From Plasmopara viticola (Eukaryota; Oomycota; Peronosporomycetes; Peronosporales; Peronosporaceae), in contig MBPM02000096.1 of assembly GCA_001695595.3 (NCBI GenBank), positions 124,001 through 188,000 on the forward strand: a stretch of DNA of 64,000 nt. Direction: 5' to 3'. Positions 11,735 through 23,800 of the stretch are shown here, one piece after another. The position numbers and the translations under genes were made by a program. How positions within the stretch are numbered: position 1 is the first letter of the stretch; every line of letters begins with the position of its first letter. The notes beneath the pieces were generated by a model that was not told the DNA's origin, searched no databases, and worked only from the letters and a program-made list of their open reading frames with translations.

Positions 11735-12365
11735 GTTGGAAGTCTATGTGTGTAATAATATATCAGGCTTGGGAATTATCTCTTTCCTGCAACTGGTTAA
11801 GCCTTCGTGGACTGCGCGGTTTTAAGACTGGCTGGCTGAGCAGTAAAGGAAAGAGGGAGTTGTGTGGCACACATGTCAAGATTGCGGTCGCCATACAAAT
11901 TTCTTATCAATCCGACTTCTGGAAAGTTCTCTGGAACGAATCCCGACCGACCGGCCGGCCGAATAGTCTTCTAGAAGCAAAATTTGTTGCTTTTTCACGT
12001 AGTACAGTACAGCAAAGTACTGTATTCCTTTTGTAGTACTGTAGATCGATCTCTGAGCATTTGCAAGTCTTTTAAGCTTTTTAAGGCCTTTTATACTGCT
12101 GAGATCTTGCTTGTGCTAGTAATAGCCTTATATCCATTAAAAATTAACCTTTCAAAAAGGAATTTACGCTGTCATACCCGCACTTTGAAATGAGTGCAAG
12201 GTAAAGTAAAATTGGAAAATACTAATACGGGAAAACTTCCTTCCAGTAGTTTTACGATAATACAGAGCACATTTTGGCTCCAAAACTAGTGCACTGAATT
12301 AAAAAGAGCATCTTTTAGCGATCACTCAACGCTGACGATCGGCCTAAAGTTACTTGTCGTACCTT
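11735..12365. other. Intergenic region between DnaJ and cyclin
   Basis: Holds the presumed DnaJ promoter with its heat-shock element and the 3' flank of the cyclin gene. No further gene was seen. Confidence 0.5.
11917..11929 (-). promoter_or_regulatory. Heat-shock element upstream of the DnaJ gene
   Basis: The sequence TTCTGGAAAGTTC is a perfect three-unit TTCnnGAAnnTTC array, the binding pattern of trimeric heat-shock factor; a further GAA follows at 11934-11936. It sits 183-195 bp upstream of the DnaJ start codon. An Hsp40 gene is a known type of HSF target, so heat induction is a reasonable inference. Confidence 0.7.
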
Positions 12366-14185
12366 CTAAGAAAGCGTGTAACGGTCGAATGAGTTCGCTA
12401 GCTGGTCCTTACTGCAAGCAGGAATTGTGCTCGCGTTTTGGAATTTGTCCACTAGGTACTTTTCACTCACAGCTTTCGCTTTATCACGCTGAGTTGTCAC
12501 CACCTGAGATTCAATGGCGTGAAGTCGATGCAAATCCTCGACGCAGTCCCGAAAATCTATTGGATTGTATTTGGTCACGTGATACAATGTCGGCGTCCAA
12601 GGATCTGGTTCTCCCGTTGTTAAACGTGCAAGGTAAACAGCAGAGGCCACCAAGATTGAGGGTTTGAACCGGACCATGTGTAGAAAGAGTAGAGCGAAGT
12701 CACATAGATACTACAATAACGATAACGGTCGTAAGTAACTCACTGCAGAAACGGATACACTTATGCACTCACCAGCACCAGTGATCGCTGCTTATCCGTC
12801 GTACACCCTGCTTCCGTATAGCGGTGCATAAATCCGAAGCATGTAGTCGATGCAACACGGTATTGCAGCGCATTAAGAACTTGTACTTCCATATTTAACA
12901 TCTGAAAGTTTCATCAAAAATAAATGACAAGGTTGCCAGAATAGCTATCCGATTCTTACCTCCACTACGGTGTACGTTTGGTCGGAAATGTACACGAATT
13001 CCTCAACATTTGGGCCAAAAACTTCCTCGAATTTAGCCGCAATCATCATGCATGCACAGCCAAGCAGTTGGAATTGTTTCCGATTAATTTTGATCTTTTT
13101 GAGACAGCGATCGACAAGATTGACCTATCGAGAAAATGACACAAAACAATAGGGTCAGAATGCCGAAAATGAGCGTACAAATAATTTAAGCGAAATTTAC
13201 TGCTTTGTGAAACGTCTGTGAGTCCAGTTCGTACTCTTCACCAACCTCGACCAGCCAGTCAACCAGAATAGTCCGCATCTTTTCGTTAATGTCCATCTGC
13301 ACGGTACCAATGTAGTCTGTTTCTGGTAGATACTTTATCTCATGTTTTCTGTAATAAGTATCTAGCTCGCGTATTAGCTTTGCATGGTGCGAGGATATTG
13401 TAGCAGACGGTGCGTCTACATCCCGCACTGATGCAGCGTACGCCTTTTCATCAAAGCACGAGTCCTTATGGTCGAAGGTGCACGCATACGGACGAGGCAC
13501 ATACTCATCTTGAGGAGCTGCTACTGCAGCTTCCTTTGATTGATCCGCCACCCGAACATTCAGTGTGCCATCCAATTTCTCCTCGCTTTTCTTCTCATCA
13601 GCCTCTGCATTTACTTCCTTCTCAATCACTTCCTGATCTATATTCTCTGCATTCTCCACCTACAATCACCTCATGAGATTCTCTGTGTACCCTTTCTTTC
13701 CTTCTTAAAAATAAGCATACTACCGCTGCTTTCAAGCTGACACGATCCTTGTCCACATTCTCCTGCTCCTTTCTCTCTGTTTGCTTCGACGAAGCCTGAA
13801 ACGACAGCATGCTCGTCTGAACCTTCTGATGTGGGGCTGGTGGCTGATTCTCGACACCTTCGAGCGTTCGCTTCTTAACGCGTGTCGTCTCGGTCTTTTT
13901 GCAGATAGGTACGCGCTTCTTCGTTTTACCAACAGCCGTAGGATCCATTGAGCTTTTAAGTGCCGAATTAACGGTCGTGGCCGTCATCTTGCGTCGCGCC
14001 GAGACCCACGGCGCTTGGGGCTTTTTTGCGGCGTTCTCCGATTCCTTCTTGGCTACGCCTATGCCGCCCCGCGTGGAAGCACGCGAGTGTGAGAGCTTCT
14101 TTGCATTGTTACTGATGTCCTGTAGAGCGCCACGCTTGCGCTTGCGTGTAGCGTCGGTCACTGCGCTGCTTCGGGTGCGCTCCAT
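12366..14185 (-). CDS. Mitotic cyclin, A/B type, five exons
   Basis: Regulatory subunit of a cyclin-dependent kinase acting at S/G2/M. Exons on the minus strand: 13724-14185, 13201-13659, 12960-13124, 12773-12901 and 12366-12710. All four introns are GT-AG, 58-76 nt and phase 0, giving 519 residues. A destruction box RGALQDISN lies at residues 18-26 and predicts APC/C-dependent proteolysis. The N-terminal region to about 245 is basic then acidic and of low complexity. The cyclin box starts near 250 and contains MRTILVDWLVEVGEEYEL at 282-299; VGEEY is the A-type form of this signature. AAKFEEVF and EFVYISDQTY follow. The cyclin C-terminal fold begins at YLCDFALLFLHMVRFKPS and includes LVASAVYLAR. 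The A-like box with a B-like destruction box leaves the A/B subclass open. Same strand as the DnaJ gene, about 630 bp away. Confidence 0.93.
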
Positions 14186-14353
14186 GTAGTGGATGTGGTT
14201 GGGTTCCGCACTGGTTCCTATACAAAACCCAAGATTTTTGCCGCCTACTCAGAACTTATTCTGCCTTATAAATTTACAAACTTTTTCTGTATATTTAATA
14301 GCAGAGTTATAGCAGACTTTAATACTAAACGCAATCTTTGAATTTTTATAATT
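14186..14353. other. Cyclin upstream region
   Basis: 5' flank of the cyclin gene. No motif could be assigned with confidence. Confidence 0.4.
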
Positions 14354-15392
14354 TCAAGTAACATTTCCAATGCACTCACTCGCCATAGGAAGTTTGCCAC
14401 ACTTTTGCGAACAATAGCCACTTTCCCGACCCGCACCTCTAAGAACATGCCCACATCTGGCAAAGACCCGGTGCTGAAAAGCGATAGTCACATTATCATC
14501 AACAATCGTGCCTTGTAAAACTTCTGGAGCAGTTCTATATCGAAGATTGTCACAACTGCGATATCTTCTTACTGCGTCAGTCAAATTGACGTCTATGCCG
14601 ATTTTTAGGGTGCCTTCCGAAAACCGTTTCTTTCTCCGCGCTAACAAACGCTGTACGATTGGAAATCCGCCTGCTAATGTAAATGATAGACCTTATTCAA
14701 GCGGACGCTTTCACAAGGAAGTCAAATCGAGTGCTTTCTGACACACTGTGCAGTATGTACGCTAATCTGCCATGTTTATGGGCCGACAAGCGTTCAATGG
14801 TTGAGCTTGCGCTCAACAGTGCGGTCTATGCATCGACGCGTTCACAGTCAAAATAGAGAGAAGCTACTAAGCTCAAGAATGCCGTCCACAAACAGAAGCG
14901 CATGCGCCTTTGGAGCATATTGGACAGAAACTTGGAAAATTGAACGAACACTACCTTGTGAACTTGCAAGAGGTCCGTCGAGCATAATAACCAGCACTTG
15001 AGGACAACATACAAACAAGAAATAAACAATGATAGAGGGAATGGAGTCCTTTTCGATCGCACGTAAATAGTTGGTATTTATACAAATTGATATAGCATCG
15101 CTTCATCGGACCTACCATGGTCCTAAAAAGCATACACCTCAATATTTTTCTGTGATGCGTCTTCAAAATAAGCCGTGATATACTTTGGAGCTTCAAACCT
15201 TGTGTGAGTGATGAGGTGCCCCCTGAACCCCATGAAACACTTCTCTCTGCACTCGACCTTTCTACCAGTATGTACACAAGAGTGTACGGGGTCGAAGAAG
15301 CCATTTTGTGCCTTAAGTACTTCGGTCGTCAAATGTCTCTGCGCGTTGGAAAACATGTTGTTTGATATTCGTTTAGAAAGCAACGAAAGCAT
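14354..15392 (-). pseudogene. Possible decayed or intron-rich unknown gene
   Basis: Three minus-strand segments look protein-like. One is at 15392-15123 (RHLTTEVLKAQNGFFDPV... to FEAPKYITAYFEDASQKN). The second is near 15010-14850 (VLVIMLDGPLASSQ, then ALLFVDGILELSSF). The third is near 14650-14380 (LKIGIDVNLTDAVRRY, ARCGHVLRGAGRESGYCSQKCG). They would need introns to join, and stops between them could not all be explained by good splice sites. No family was recognised. It may be a real gene with a wrong model, a pseudogene, or chance. Confidence 0.22.
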
Positions 15393-15639
15393 GTCGAATT
15401 CGATATGATTAAAGTTTCAAAAATTGTTATGTCCAGCAAATACCTAATTGTGAAATCTGAGAACTAGATACTCTTGACCAGCGCTGACTCGTTTCCCGGC
15501 CTTGATTGATCAAGGCGTGGCGTGGATCTAGAAAAAGAAAATTGGATCGTTTAGCGGTGCAAATGCGTTTGAAAGCCCTTAGACTGTAAACTACTCTATT
15601 AGAGTACACCGCTTAGAGTACTGACTGCAATTAATGCTA

Positions 15640-18600
15640 TGTCAATTCGTCGCAGGAACCATTTCTAACATGCGTCGACTAAGTCGAGTGCACTATGCAC
15701 GTATATTCCACCATACTTTCTGCAGTTCTCCGTTTGAAAGTCACCTCTGTGCCAAGAGGAAAGCCGTGTCCATCTCATTACAAGCGCTCATAATTAGATT
15801 TTTACCATTAAAGCTTCTGGATAAAGAATTGCCTCGTGGAATGATAGACATCCTTCACCAATTCATTCTCTTTTTGTACTTTTCGCAAAAGAATGCATTA
15901 ATTACGCAACCTTGACTCCTGAAATCAAGTATAGTTAATAGCGTACATATCTATCAGGTTGCGACACTGACGGGAGCTTCTAGAGACTACATCCTTGTAC
16001 TTCATACCAAAGTGCATATAGGATGCAATAAAATTTGCATGACCGATAATTTACTTCGCATAATTAGTGTCTCTTACGTGTATTTAAAGCCCCTGTCGTT
16101 TCAAAAATAATGAAGGGTCCGTCTCTTCTATAGGCCGTATGTCTGCTGCTTCGGCTGTGTTATCGACCTAAATGTCGTCTGTAGAGGTCTAGTCCAGACC
16201 AAAAACAGTAGTCGTTAATAGAACGGACTTAATGTACCTCCAAACACCTGTCTTACAGGATAAAGAACACAGCTCAGTAATACCTCACACCTCTAAACGT
16301 CGGTTTTGCTGAAGACTCTTTCTTCTTTAAGCAACATGCCGTGTGCTACTCGATGAGCGCCATGCATCGCTTTTCGATCTTGGAGAGATTGATGGTTTCA
16401 TCCGGACGATATTAACGCGTTGGCGCGATCGATCATTGAAGCTCCGAAGTCCACATTGCCGTCTAGCAATTATGTCCCACAAATACCCCACTTAAAGCAT
16501 AATGTGCCACTCGAAAGGCATTAGCTGGGCTGAGCACGGCTGCCCTCACCGTCGGTAAGTGACAATTTCTCTTTGTGTGCTCTTGGTGAACTGGTGCATG
16601 TCTGCCTTAATCATTTGACAGCATAATGTGAAGCATTATTGCCCGACACTTCGGGAAATAAAAATATTCACCGCAAACTTATTCTGTAGCAAGGGTATGG
16701 TAAATTTGACACGATGACAATGCTTACGAGAGCGAAGCAAACCAATAATTTTGGTAAAGAGACACTGGTGGACGAGCGCTGAGGTGTTAGTCGTAAGTGC
16801 GTAGCTGGGAATTTCGACAATACTTCAAGGGTGACCCAATGCAAAAAAGAAATCTAAGCGCTCGAATGTACAAAAGTGCTTTCGATCAAAAAAGTGGAAT
16901 AGAACTTACTGATCGTCTGAAAGTCGTAAGACGTACAAGTCGGGGCATTCGGCGTGAAGGTAAATAAAGAATTGGCTCTTCGGCCTCGGTGGAATATCGC
17001 TATAATTTGACGTTCCATACGCAAATAAAAGGATAATCGTCTGACATCCAATTTTTGCTAGCAGAAAGAAACGCGTTAGGAAATAAAATAAGCTTAGTGA
17101 AGATCAAAAAAGACTAGAGGTCAGGTAGAGGTCACACCGAGCCCTGCACTGATAAAGGCTAAGCTGTTGTTGGCTTTGAGCTTGATGAAGAAGGTGACGC
17201 GGCCAATCTAATAAAGGGCAGGTACATTTAGCTATATTCGCCCCAAAAGGTTTTATTATGCATCTATAGAAGGACCTGATGCGATCAGCGTGCGTGTGGA
17301 GATGAACCAGCGATGTCGACACTCTGCACTGACGACGCCGACTCAAAGCCCTCACAATTAGCGCAAAGACCTAATAAAAGCCTTCAAAGTCAATGAGATC
17401 GAGATTGATGTCTTACCCATACAAGACAGATTTCTCAAAGCGAATGGCCTAGACGCGATATTATCAAATCAAAACGGTGTTTTTTTGCACGAGAAGAGCT
17501 AAAGTGCAAGCTGATAAAGGCCTTCTTGCCGCCTGTCGTGCCAACTACGTAAGATTACGCTTTCTGACAAGTTGCTAACGTAATAATAAGCTTGCGCAAA
17601 TGGTCCAAAAGCTAAAAGTCTGTCGACCAGCTAGAGCTAGACATTTTCTTTCAAGTACGTATGGAAGCAACCAAACAATAGTGTTTCGCGACCACACGAA
17701 CTATGTGCAGGAGGTCGTGAGATGCCGAGTTTAAATTCCAGGCGGTAAGGGTGGAGGGACATGACAGAATCAGAGCTCATCGAGTAATCCGGTTCCTATC
17801 AACCTTTTATTTGATGAGAAAGAAGTAAGGTTTCTTGAGCTGCTTGTCAGCATTTCAGCATTTGTCAGACATCTGTGACGAAATATGGCATTTGTTATTG
17901 GGGTACTGCCTTCTCCAAGTGCGCTAAATCAAGAAGCTAAACCTCAGACCTGCCAGTCGTCTGGCTTTCCGTGAGACCCTAAAAGGCGAAGGGCGTCCTA
18001 CTGCATAGTAATAATGCGTTTACTTCAAGAGAAAGAAATAATCAGCATGGCTTAAATCGAAGGTTTTATATTACAGATCGTGCTTGCAAGTTTAATTTGC
18101 TGGTTGTCGAGCAGCCCGTAAGAAATTTTAGCAAACAATGAACGATGTTTACCACGCTAAAAACCTGTAAGAACTGATGGCTATTCTTCCTGAGGCAAAA
18201 GCGCCAGTAAAGAAGAACTCTTATACCTTGTGGTAAGCGACTAGAAAAGATTGCGAATGTTTCAAGGACGGTAGCATGCTCTGACCGCGGTAATTTATGT
18301 AGTTTTGAATTACATTTTGTTTGAAGAGCAAAGACGATAAAGTTGATAATGTTGATGGTGAAGGTCAATAATGGAATATAAAGCTTAAGAAAAGAATCAC
18401 ATTTGTTTCTTTCTATTTTGGAAGGAGTGTAGGCAGCAGAATACAAAAGCAACCTGATAATGAGAAGACATGCATATGCAGCATAGGAATGTTGAGCCTG
18501 CACCTAATCTGTCACAAGATTAAATATAATAAGTTTGTTTGCACTTCATTTAACAAAATCTTGAAGGTTAATCTAGAGCGCGTATCCTCGCTACTTTGCA

Positions 18601-20700
18601 TGTTCGTGCACTAAGTCAATTTAATACAGACTTAAGGATGTAGAGCACCGTGAGATGTTCGTGCAAGAAAATGACGTGCAACACATCAGCTTAGATGAAT
18701 ACCTTTAGCTTACTTATACCATAGAAAGCATTACCTGTGTCGCGAAGTGTATTAAGCAACAATTGCTGAGCCAGGCCAAGAAGACTTTCTACAAATAGTT
18801 AGTAAACTTTGAGCTGAAATGTTACTGTCCAATGGTGGGCCAGATTACGGACTAGATGAAGACATTTTCCAAGCGTAGAGAGACCGGGAGTACGTTTAAA
18901 CTAAAATGTTCTGCGTGCAAGAAAGTGATCGTCTGACTGTGGAGTCTAAATAGGGGCAAGTAGGTGACCTTACAGAAAACATAAGCACAGTTAAGCAGTT
19001 AAAAAAAGTTTGGCAAACGAATCGTAAATGTGCATATTTGCCGCGCAGTTTAGGTCAGGTAATAAGTATATATAGAGGTGCTTGTAGAAGTGGTGACGAT
19101 CAGCACGTAATGGTGGGCATGGACAGTAACGACAATTGAAAATGCTTATGTTTATTGCTAAAGCTAACGCGAATTTCACAGAAGTGCTGTGGCATAAAGG
19201 TTTAAAGAAGGAGAAAAGCCTTGTAGTAACCTGCATAAACGAATATGAAGACTAAGAGAGCAAGCATGTTTGTGGCTGTCTTGTTGAGTGTTCCTCATAT
19301 TTTTTTGAAATCGTTCTTTGCATTTTGAAAGTTCGTGCATGAGGCGGGCATTGACATAGGACCCATAAGCATTACCACATGAACTTTTCGGGGAATAACG
19401 TCCCAGTGTCATCTCCTTTGGCTCTTGGATATCTTTGTGAATTTTGCGCGTTCCTTGCTTGCAAACAGCGATGTGCAAACGCTGGTGGTTATTCGAGACG
19501 CACTTTGCTCTTATTCATTTCTAATGTGAGACAGGACACGAAACGCTCACGTAAAGAATTTACATGGGTGGGCGGCCGGCTTTTAGCCCGTATGGCCGAT
19601 CTTCCATAATATCAATGCGAGCGCCACGTGCACCTTAACGACTGATGTACGGCTACTTTGTGGTCGTATGTACCCTTTCAAACCAAAAAAAAAGCGTCCT
19701 TTCAAAGACTGGGTATTTCATCCTTTCCAAAATGAAAGTAATAAGTTTTACCTCGCTAGACACGCTACTACCCAAGGCATGCTGCCTGATCCATTAAGCA
19801 TAAGCTCAACTCGGCTTTATAGCTCGAGTACGGTGACGAATGTGGCCGCCTCTCCACGCTCATAAGACCCTGCAAGTTTCTCGAGCAGCACGTCCTGCCC
19901 TTCTTGGGAACCATTATGATTCTCATCAAAAGTTCAGATAGATAATCTACCCGAGTAGAAGTAGGTTGTCGAACAAGGGTAATGGCAGGATGTGACTGAG
20001 AAGATGTGCAATCTTTAGGTAAACGATCCCTGGCCTATAAGAACCTAAGAATCGATTGAATACAATTTAAATGATAAAATTTTAGTACGACCTCTGATTC
20101 CTACTAATCGACCAAATTTGTTATCGAAATTATGGCAGGGTCTTTATCTTTAAAAAATCAAGTTTGGAGGCTTCGGTACTATGCCGCCATAATCAGAAGT
20201 ACAACACCCGCTATTTAGATCTTGCGCAATCATCTCGTCTTTCATGCGAATCACACCTACCAATCTATAATATAAATCGCTTAAACCAACTTCAAGTGCG
20301 TGTATTCATCAGAGACGGATGATGTAATTGCAAGCAAGCTTGACCGAGTGATAAAGGTAAAGTTGACTTGCACGTCAAGCATCGTCAGCTCGTAGATTGG
20401 CGTAATTTAATCTATGGATGCAAACACTCGGTATGTGTGAATGGGGTGGGCTGAATGGCACAATTCGCAGTATCTGCATGGTCTTGATACCTTATGGTAG
20501 CGAAATGTAGACGGATCAGCTTCTTTATCTTTAGCAGTATAGCGAACAGGTACATTGTATAGACAAACAAACAGCTGTAGAGTGGAGGTAGGTAGTACGC
20601 CTGTTTCTGCAGTGTAGCTAAAAGTTGCCTCTGCAAAAAAAAAGCAGCTTTTCCTATCTTATATCCTTGCATCGTCGATAACTGGATCAGACACACTTAT
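15640..20700. other. No gene seen
   Basis: AT-rich sequence with only short frames. The longest, 145 codons on the minus strand at 18066-18503, is rich in Leu, Ile and Phe as expected of random AT-rich DNA. No bounded repeat was identified. Confidence 0.45.
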
Positions 20701-20810
20701 GTTGTTTTTATATACCACCCTCCAATACTCTATATGAAGCGTTTCTGCATCTTAATGGTGGTGGGACCACATCTCTCCCATAGACCTTGACATTCCTCGC
20801 CTGTCGCACT

Positions 20811-23800
20811 ATGGTGGAGAAGTCGCTCCCTGATTCAGGCCCTTCGTCGCCTACGGCCAGCGACGCTACGTTTCAGCTGGAGCGCCGAAAACCAACTGAG
20901 CAGGTGCGAGCCAACATTGAGAAGTTTGTGGATGGACTCATGAGCGAGCAGTACACGCTCGCGCAGCTGCTCAACGAGAGCTTTACGCTTGAGATGCTAG
21001 AGCTGCTTTTCAAGCGAATGACTGGCCGCTTGCGCATGATCTTGTTCTCACGCGAAAAGACGCTCGAGTTCATTCGCTTGGCACTGGATGTCAGCTATCC
21101 ACGACACACACGCGCCATGGCCGCGCAATTTATTGTCGTGGGTGGGGCTATGAACGCCATTGCAGTCTGTGAGCCGGGCCAACCGCATGAATGCGCCGAG
21201 TTTTGGGATTCAATCTTTGATATGCTTCAGCGCGAGGCAGATGGCGTCTCGTCCGAATGTGATACGTCTTTGCAACGGAAAGAGCGCCAGGCGTCCGTGG
21301 CTGAATTGGAGGAGCTCATTCAAGTGGCCGTGCAAGTGTTTGAGAAGGATGGAGCACAGACACTGAAAGAAAGTTTTGCCGAACACGAAGAAGAAAATGA
21401 AGGAAAGAATGGGTCAGCAAGACGACGTTCGTCGTCAGCCACGGCGTCTCTCGGCGATGTCGCCACGATACCGATTAATGCTTCCCCATTGCTATCGCCC
21501 AGGTCTTTGGATAAAACGGATTGCAATTTTTTAAAAGAAGCAGCCGAAGAAGTGATCGCGATACGTGGAGACAACACTGAGATCTCAGGCACGACAGAGA
21601 ATGAAGACGACTCGGACTCGGATGAACCGGACAATACGGGTATTCCGGCTCCCTTGACCACTGAAGTGAATGAGACGGCCATGTACGGTATTTTCAGTCA
21701 CGACTCGGCCAACTTTGCGTCGCAAGTGTTGCGGTACTTTGCCATCCGAGGCCAAAAGGGTGCATGCATTTTGCATTTCTTAGCAGAACATCCCGCCACC
21801 GTCGACATGTTGCTGGCCAATGTTGGCCATGACGATATTCGTACCTTGTTGCTACATCTGATTTACGCCGAGCACTCGGAGGCGGCCATCACGTCGCTGT
21901 TTGAAACGCACATGATGCAAAAGCTGATTCAAAAACAAGTGACATTTTCGCCGCCCCGCAACGCTTTTGAGCGGGACTGCATCGAAAACACCTTTATGTT
22001 GCTTCGCGATATCGTGCATGCGCCATATGTGACAGGACGCGGCGTGGCCATATCGGCCAAGGTCATTCCGCTGGACAAAGTGACGGGTCAAGATGAGTAC
22101 GTGTCGATCTGTGGCGCCTCACGTGAGACCGCTAATTCGGCATTGCGCAAATATACTTCGCGCAAAGTTCGACGACTAATTCATTTGTTTATGCAGGAGC
22201 ACCAAGCTGCGCTCGAATTGCTCTTTGTGCAAATGATTAAAGAGCTGACGTTTTGGAGCACACCGCTGATAGAGAAGCAACGGGGTACCGTAGCTTCAAT
22301 CGAATCGTTGGCGCTTCTATCGCAGGGCCATCCACGTCCAACGTGTATCATGATGCTCATGCATCTCTTTGAACTGACTGAGACAGTGGAGTTTACCGAT
22401 ACGAGTAACAGTGGAGGCGTTTCAGCTGCATCCGTAGGCATCGATTGCCTTGACTTTTTGTGTTCCACCCACCTTATGCGTAAGGGGACTTTGCTGGTCA
22501 AGAAGAAGCTGAAAAATGAAGTGCAACGCTGTCAAGTAAGCTTGAACTGTATGATGGGACTTCGCATGACAGTATTGCGTGAAGATCAGCTGCCAACGCC
22601 AGCTAGTTTATACCAGGCCTTCACGCCAAACTTGGGCAACCAAAGCATCATTACGTTGGATGAAATCGAGAGTGTGCAAAGTTCTGACTGGCACGAATTC
22701 AGCTTTAGTGTGACTGTAAAGAAAAAAGTGGTTGACACCAACAATCACTCCCCTGCCTCGCAATACTCACCCACGACTCCAGCAAATGCCATGGTACATC
22801 ACCAACGTCGAAATGAAAAAAATTCCGAGGCTTTGACGAAGGAAGTGAAGTCCATCGAGTGTTTCGCCGCATCTTCGGAAGAAGAAAAGCAGGCGTGGAT
22901 TACGTTGCTGCAGGCGGTAATTGATGGCGATTTGAATGAATTAGAAATTTTTTGCAGTGACGATTGGCGCAGCAATGTGCGAGAGTATCGACGTCTACGT
23001 GAGTGTCTTATTACTTGCATGGAGCGCAAGGGGCATGAATTGATGGTCTTTTTAAAGCAAGTGATTACCTATAATACTCGCAAAGCATCAGGATTCCATC
23101 TCCGGTCGGTTGTCCAGTGTTTGAATGCCGTCCTGTCGAACGAGTCAAAACGTTTGGACCGTATGTTTGTAGGGGCTCACGTGATCACGACGCTCATTAC
23201 GTGCTACGAAAAGTACCCGATGTGGAATTTACTGCTGGGTGAGATCACTAAAATGCTAGTGTTTTGCATCGGTGATTTTAAGAGCAAGCGCTCTCGCAAG
23301 TGCCCGATCATTGGACGAATTTTGCGAACTGAAGGCCCTGATGCAAAATTGGCACCTTTATTCTGCAAAGTTTACCTTGATTGTGACACAGTAGGCAGTA
23401 ATGGCGAACGAGAGTACAATCACTTGGCTGGAACGGATGCCATTTCCAATTTGAAAATCATTATGGAAGCTCTAAAAATGTGCTACAAGGACCCTAAAAC
23501 GAGGAGCCAGGAACGTATTCAACACGATATGAAGACAAGTCCAGTGTGGCGGAAATTAGTGCAAGCATCCGATGACATAGCTAAGAAGGATCCTTCCAGC
23601 TGCATTTTGACGACTCGAATGATCTCTTCTGCCGATGTTTCAGGCTCGACGACTGCGCTGACACCTCCTACGTTTCAGGAGGATATAATAAATCAGATCA
23701 GTCGACCAAGCTACTCTACAGCACACGGCTTTGGGTCTTCCTTTTTGGAAGGAGATGGATGTGCGTTTGGGTATTTGTTTAAAGAACGACACGGCGGCCG

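Noticed and set aside
11210..11755. 181-codon plus-strand frame over the DnaJ gene
   Set aside because: Antisense shadow of the DnaJ coding sequence.
18066..18503. 145-codon minus-strand frame as a membrane protein gene
   Set aside because: AT-rich chance frame rich in Leu/Ile/Phe without conserved motif or upstream signals.
20787..20810. Upstream start of the SAPS/PH/FYVE gene at 20787
   Set aside because: That codon is TTG; the first ATG is at 20811 in a good context.
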